Positions 5,252 to 5,777 of a stretch of 5,777 nucleotides of DNA are shown here, piece after piece. The stretch is from Hungateiclostridiaceae bacterium UBA3934 (GTDB lineage Bacteria > Bacillota > Clostridia > Acetivibrionales > DTU013). How positions within the stretch are numbered: the first letter of the stretch is position 1; each line of letters opens with the position of its first letter. A program made the translations under genes and the position numbers. The notes under the pieces were generated by a model that was given only the letters and a program-made list of their open reading frames with translations, had not been told where the DNA came from and ran no database searches. The stretch is from the NCBI GenBank assembly GCA_002385815.1, contig DGEE01000020.1:1-5777 (forward strand). Direction: 5' to 3'.

Positions 5252-5527
5252 TCAGTTACCTATATCAACATAAACCCTTTCGTTTTTCTTCACCATACCC
5301 AATTTTTCCCGGGCAATTTTTTCAACATACTCATCACTCTGGATCATTTCGCTCTGCTTTTTCAATTCCTCATTTATCAGCTGCTCGCCAGCAATTTTAT
5401 CCTCTAACCTGCTAAGTTCCAGGTTTTTGGCATAAATAATCTTTTGCTGATTTACAGCGATATATGAAAAATACAGGAATATTATGAGCAAAATCACGAT
5501 ACCTATTGATGTTTTTCCTTTTTTCAT
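5252..5527 (-). CDS. divIC: Septum formation initiator, DivIC/FtsB family
   Basis: A 91-residue single-pass membrane protein with the family order: a short basic cytoplasmic start (MKKGK), one transmembrane helix at about 8-25 (IGIVILLIIFLYFSYIAV), an extracytoplasmic coiled coil at about 29-64 (NLELSRLEDKIAGEQLINEELKKQ), then the DivIC/FtsB signature SDEYVEKIAREKLGMVKKNE at 64-83. In Firmicutes DivIC pairs with FtsL at the division septum and helps activate septal wall synthesis. The frame opens at 5542, but ATG 5527 is preferred: GGGAG (5540-5536) sits 8 nt upstream and the protein starts with the expected Lys-rich segment. Its place between a yabQ-like end and yabR matches B. subtilis gene order and supports the assignment over a generic FtsB-like label. 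Confidence 0.92.
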   Translation of the reverse strand: MKKGKTSIGIVILLIIFLYFSYIAVNQQKIIYAKNLELSRLEDKIAGEQLINEELKKQSEMIQSDEYVEKIAREKLGMVKKNERVYVDIGN

Positions 5528-5542
5528 CGGTATCTCTCCCAA

Positions 5543-5590
5543 ATCCGCGGATATGTCCCCGGGACTTTATTCTTGCCGGCCGGATGCCGG
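5543..5590. repeat. Cluster of short palindromes before divIC
   Basis: Three GC-rich palindromic units lie in a row: ATCCGCGGAT (5543-5552), GTCCC-C-GGGAC (5555-5565), and a CCGG cluster, CCGG-CCGG-ATG-CCGG (5576-5590). They lie between the possible divIC promoter and its ribosome binding site. They could be an operator or leader structure; no known binding motif is recognised. Confidence 0.35.
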
Positions 5591-5617
5591 TCTGTACACT
5601 ACCGTATGTCCTCTGTA

Positions 5618-5646
5618 TATATAATAATATTCTATGCGGTCTGCAA
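5618..5646 (-). promoter_or_regulatory. Possible promoter of divIC
   Basis: On the minus strand, TTGCAG (5646-5641), 17 bp, TATATA (5623-5618). The -35 is a poor match, and the surrounding sequence is A/T rich with overlapping TAT words, so this is tentative. It lies just after the yabQ-like stop codon and would give a leader of about 85 nt. Confidence 0.35.
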
Positions 5647-5655
5647 AAATCCTTC

Positions 5656-5777
5656 TTATTGCTGCAAATCATCAGTTTTGCCAGCATTTCGATGCTTATT
5701 TGTTCTTTTCCGGAGCAGTTTGCTCCACAGCATGTTTGCCAATATGCCGGGTATTTTTTTGAATATACTTCTTCTGC
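5656..5777 (-). CDS. yabQ: Probable C-terminal end of YabQ-like spore protein, 5' truncated by the window
   Basis: A minus-strand frame enters at the window edge (first full codon 5775) and ends at TAA 5658-5656, giving 39 residues: RRSIFKKIPGILANMLWSKLLRKRTNKHR and a polar end. This is a basic amphipathic tail of the sort expected after the membrane helices of YabQ, a sporulation membrane protein needed for cortex formation. The main support is position: yabQ directly precedes divIC in B. subtilis and many Clostridia. The other two frames are a 26-residue end at 5696 and a frame running on through divIC, both less convincing. The sequence itself is too short to name the family, so the assignment is synteny-led and moderate. 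Confidence 0.45.
   Translation of the reverse strand, partial: RRSIFKKIPGILANMLWSKLLRKRTNKHRNAGKTDDLQQ

Noticed and set aside
5412..5777. A minus-strand frame open from the window edge through the start of divIC
   Set aside because: It overlaps divIC in another frame, is rich in Cys, Arg and His without motifs, and has no ribosome binding site.

Overview
The window reads as chromosomal DNA from an endospore-forming Clostridia-type Firmicute. The main reason is the right-hand block, read right to left on the minus strand: a probable yabQ tail, divIC and yabR, followed by tRNA genes. In Bacillus subtilis (from memory) the order is yabQ-divIC-yabR-tRNA(Met)-tRNA(Glu)-spoIIE. The ribosome binding sites are strong AGGAGG types and the promoters are plain sigma-A sites with 17-bp spacers.

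Layout. Positions 1-188 (+) hold the end of a gene that looks like the C-terminus of a LarA/DUF2088 (nickel-pincer lactate racemase) family protein. Positions 293-1546 (+) encode a PLP-dependent aminotransferase of the MocR-like/aspartate aminotransferase Ic type. Facing it on the minus strand is a three-gene polar amino acid ABC importer: binding lipoprotein (3886-3050), permease (2967-2329) and ATPase (2316-1522). The ATPase and aminotransferase genes overlap tail to tail by 25 bp. Positions 3887-4229 have no gene but hold the importer promoter, a tRNA-like 3' fragment on the plus strand, and two hairpins, one of them a strong bidirectional terminator. Next come initiator tRNA-fMet (4306-4230) and tRNA-Leu(UAA) (4604-4517), both minus strand and each with its own promoter and terminator. 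Then yabR (5100-4675), divIC (5527-5252) and a probable yabQ end (5777-5656) follow.

How it fits together. The left block handles organic and amino acids: the importer brings in an amino acid whose identity cannot be read from sequence, and the aminotransferase interconverts amino and keto acids. The right block is housekeeping: septum formation (DivIC), a ribosome/RNA-associated S1 protein (YabR), translation initiation and leucine decoding. The two blocks differ visibly in base composition, the left being richer in G+C. The change of gene content falls at the tRNA-like fragment, so an old integration or rearrangement junction is possible there.

I see no CRISPR array, transposase, toxin-antitoxin pair or unknown multi-gene system. 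The points of interest are regulatory: a terminator whose loop contains a stop codon and which lies inside the opposing gene, a terminator overlapping a tRNA promoter, and competing hairpins in the yabR leader.
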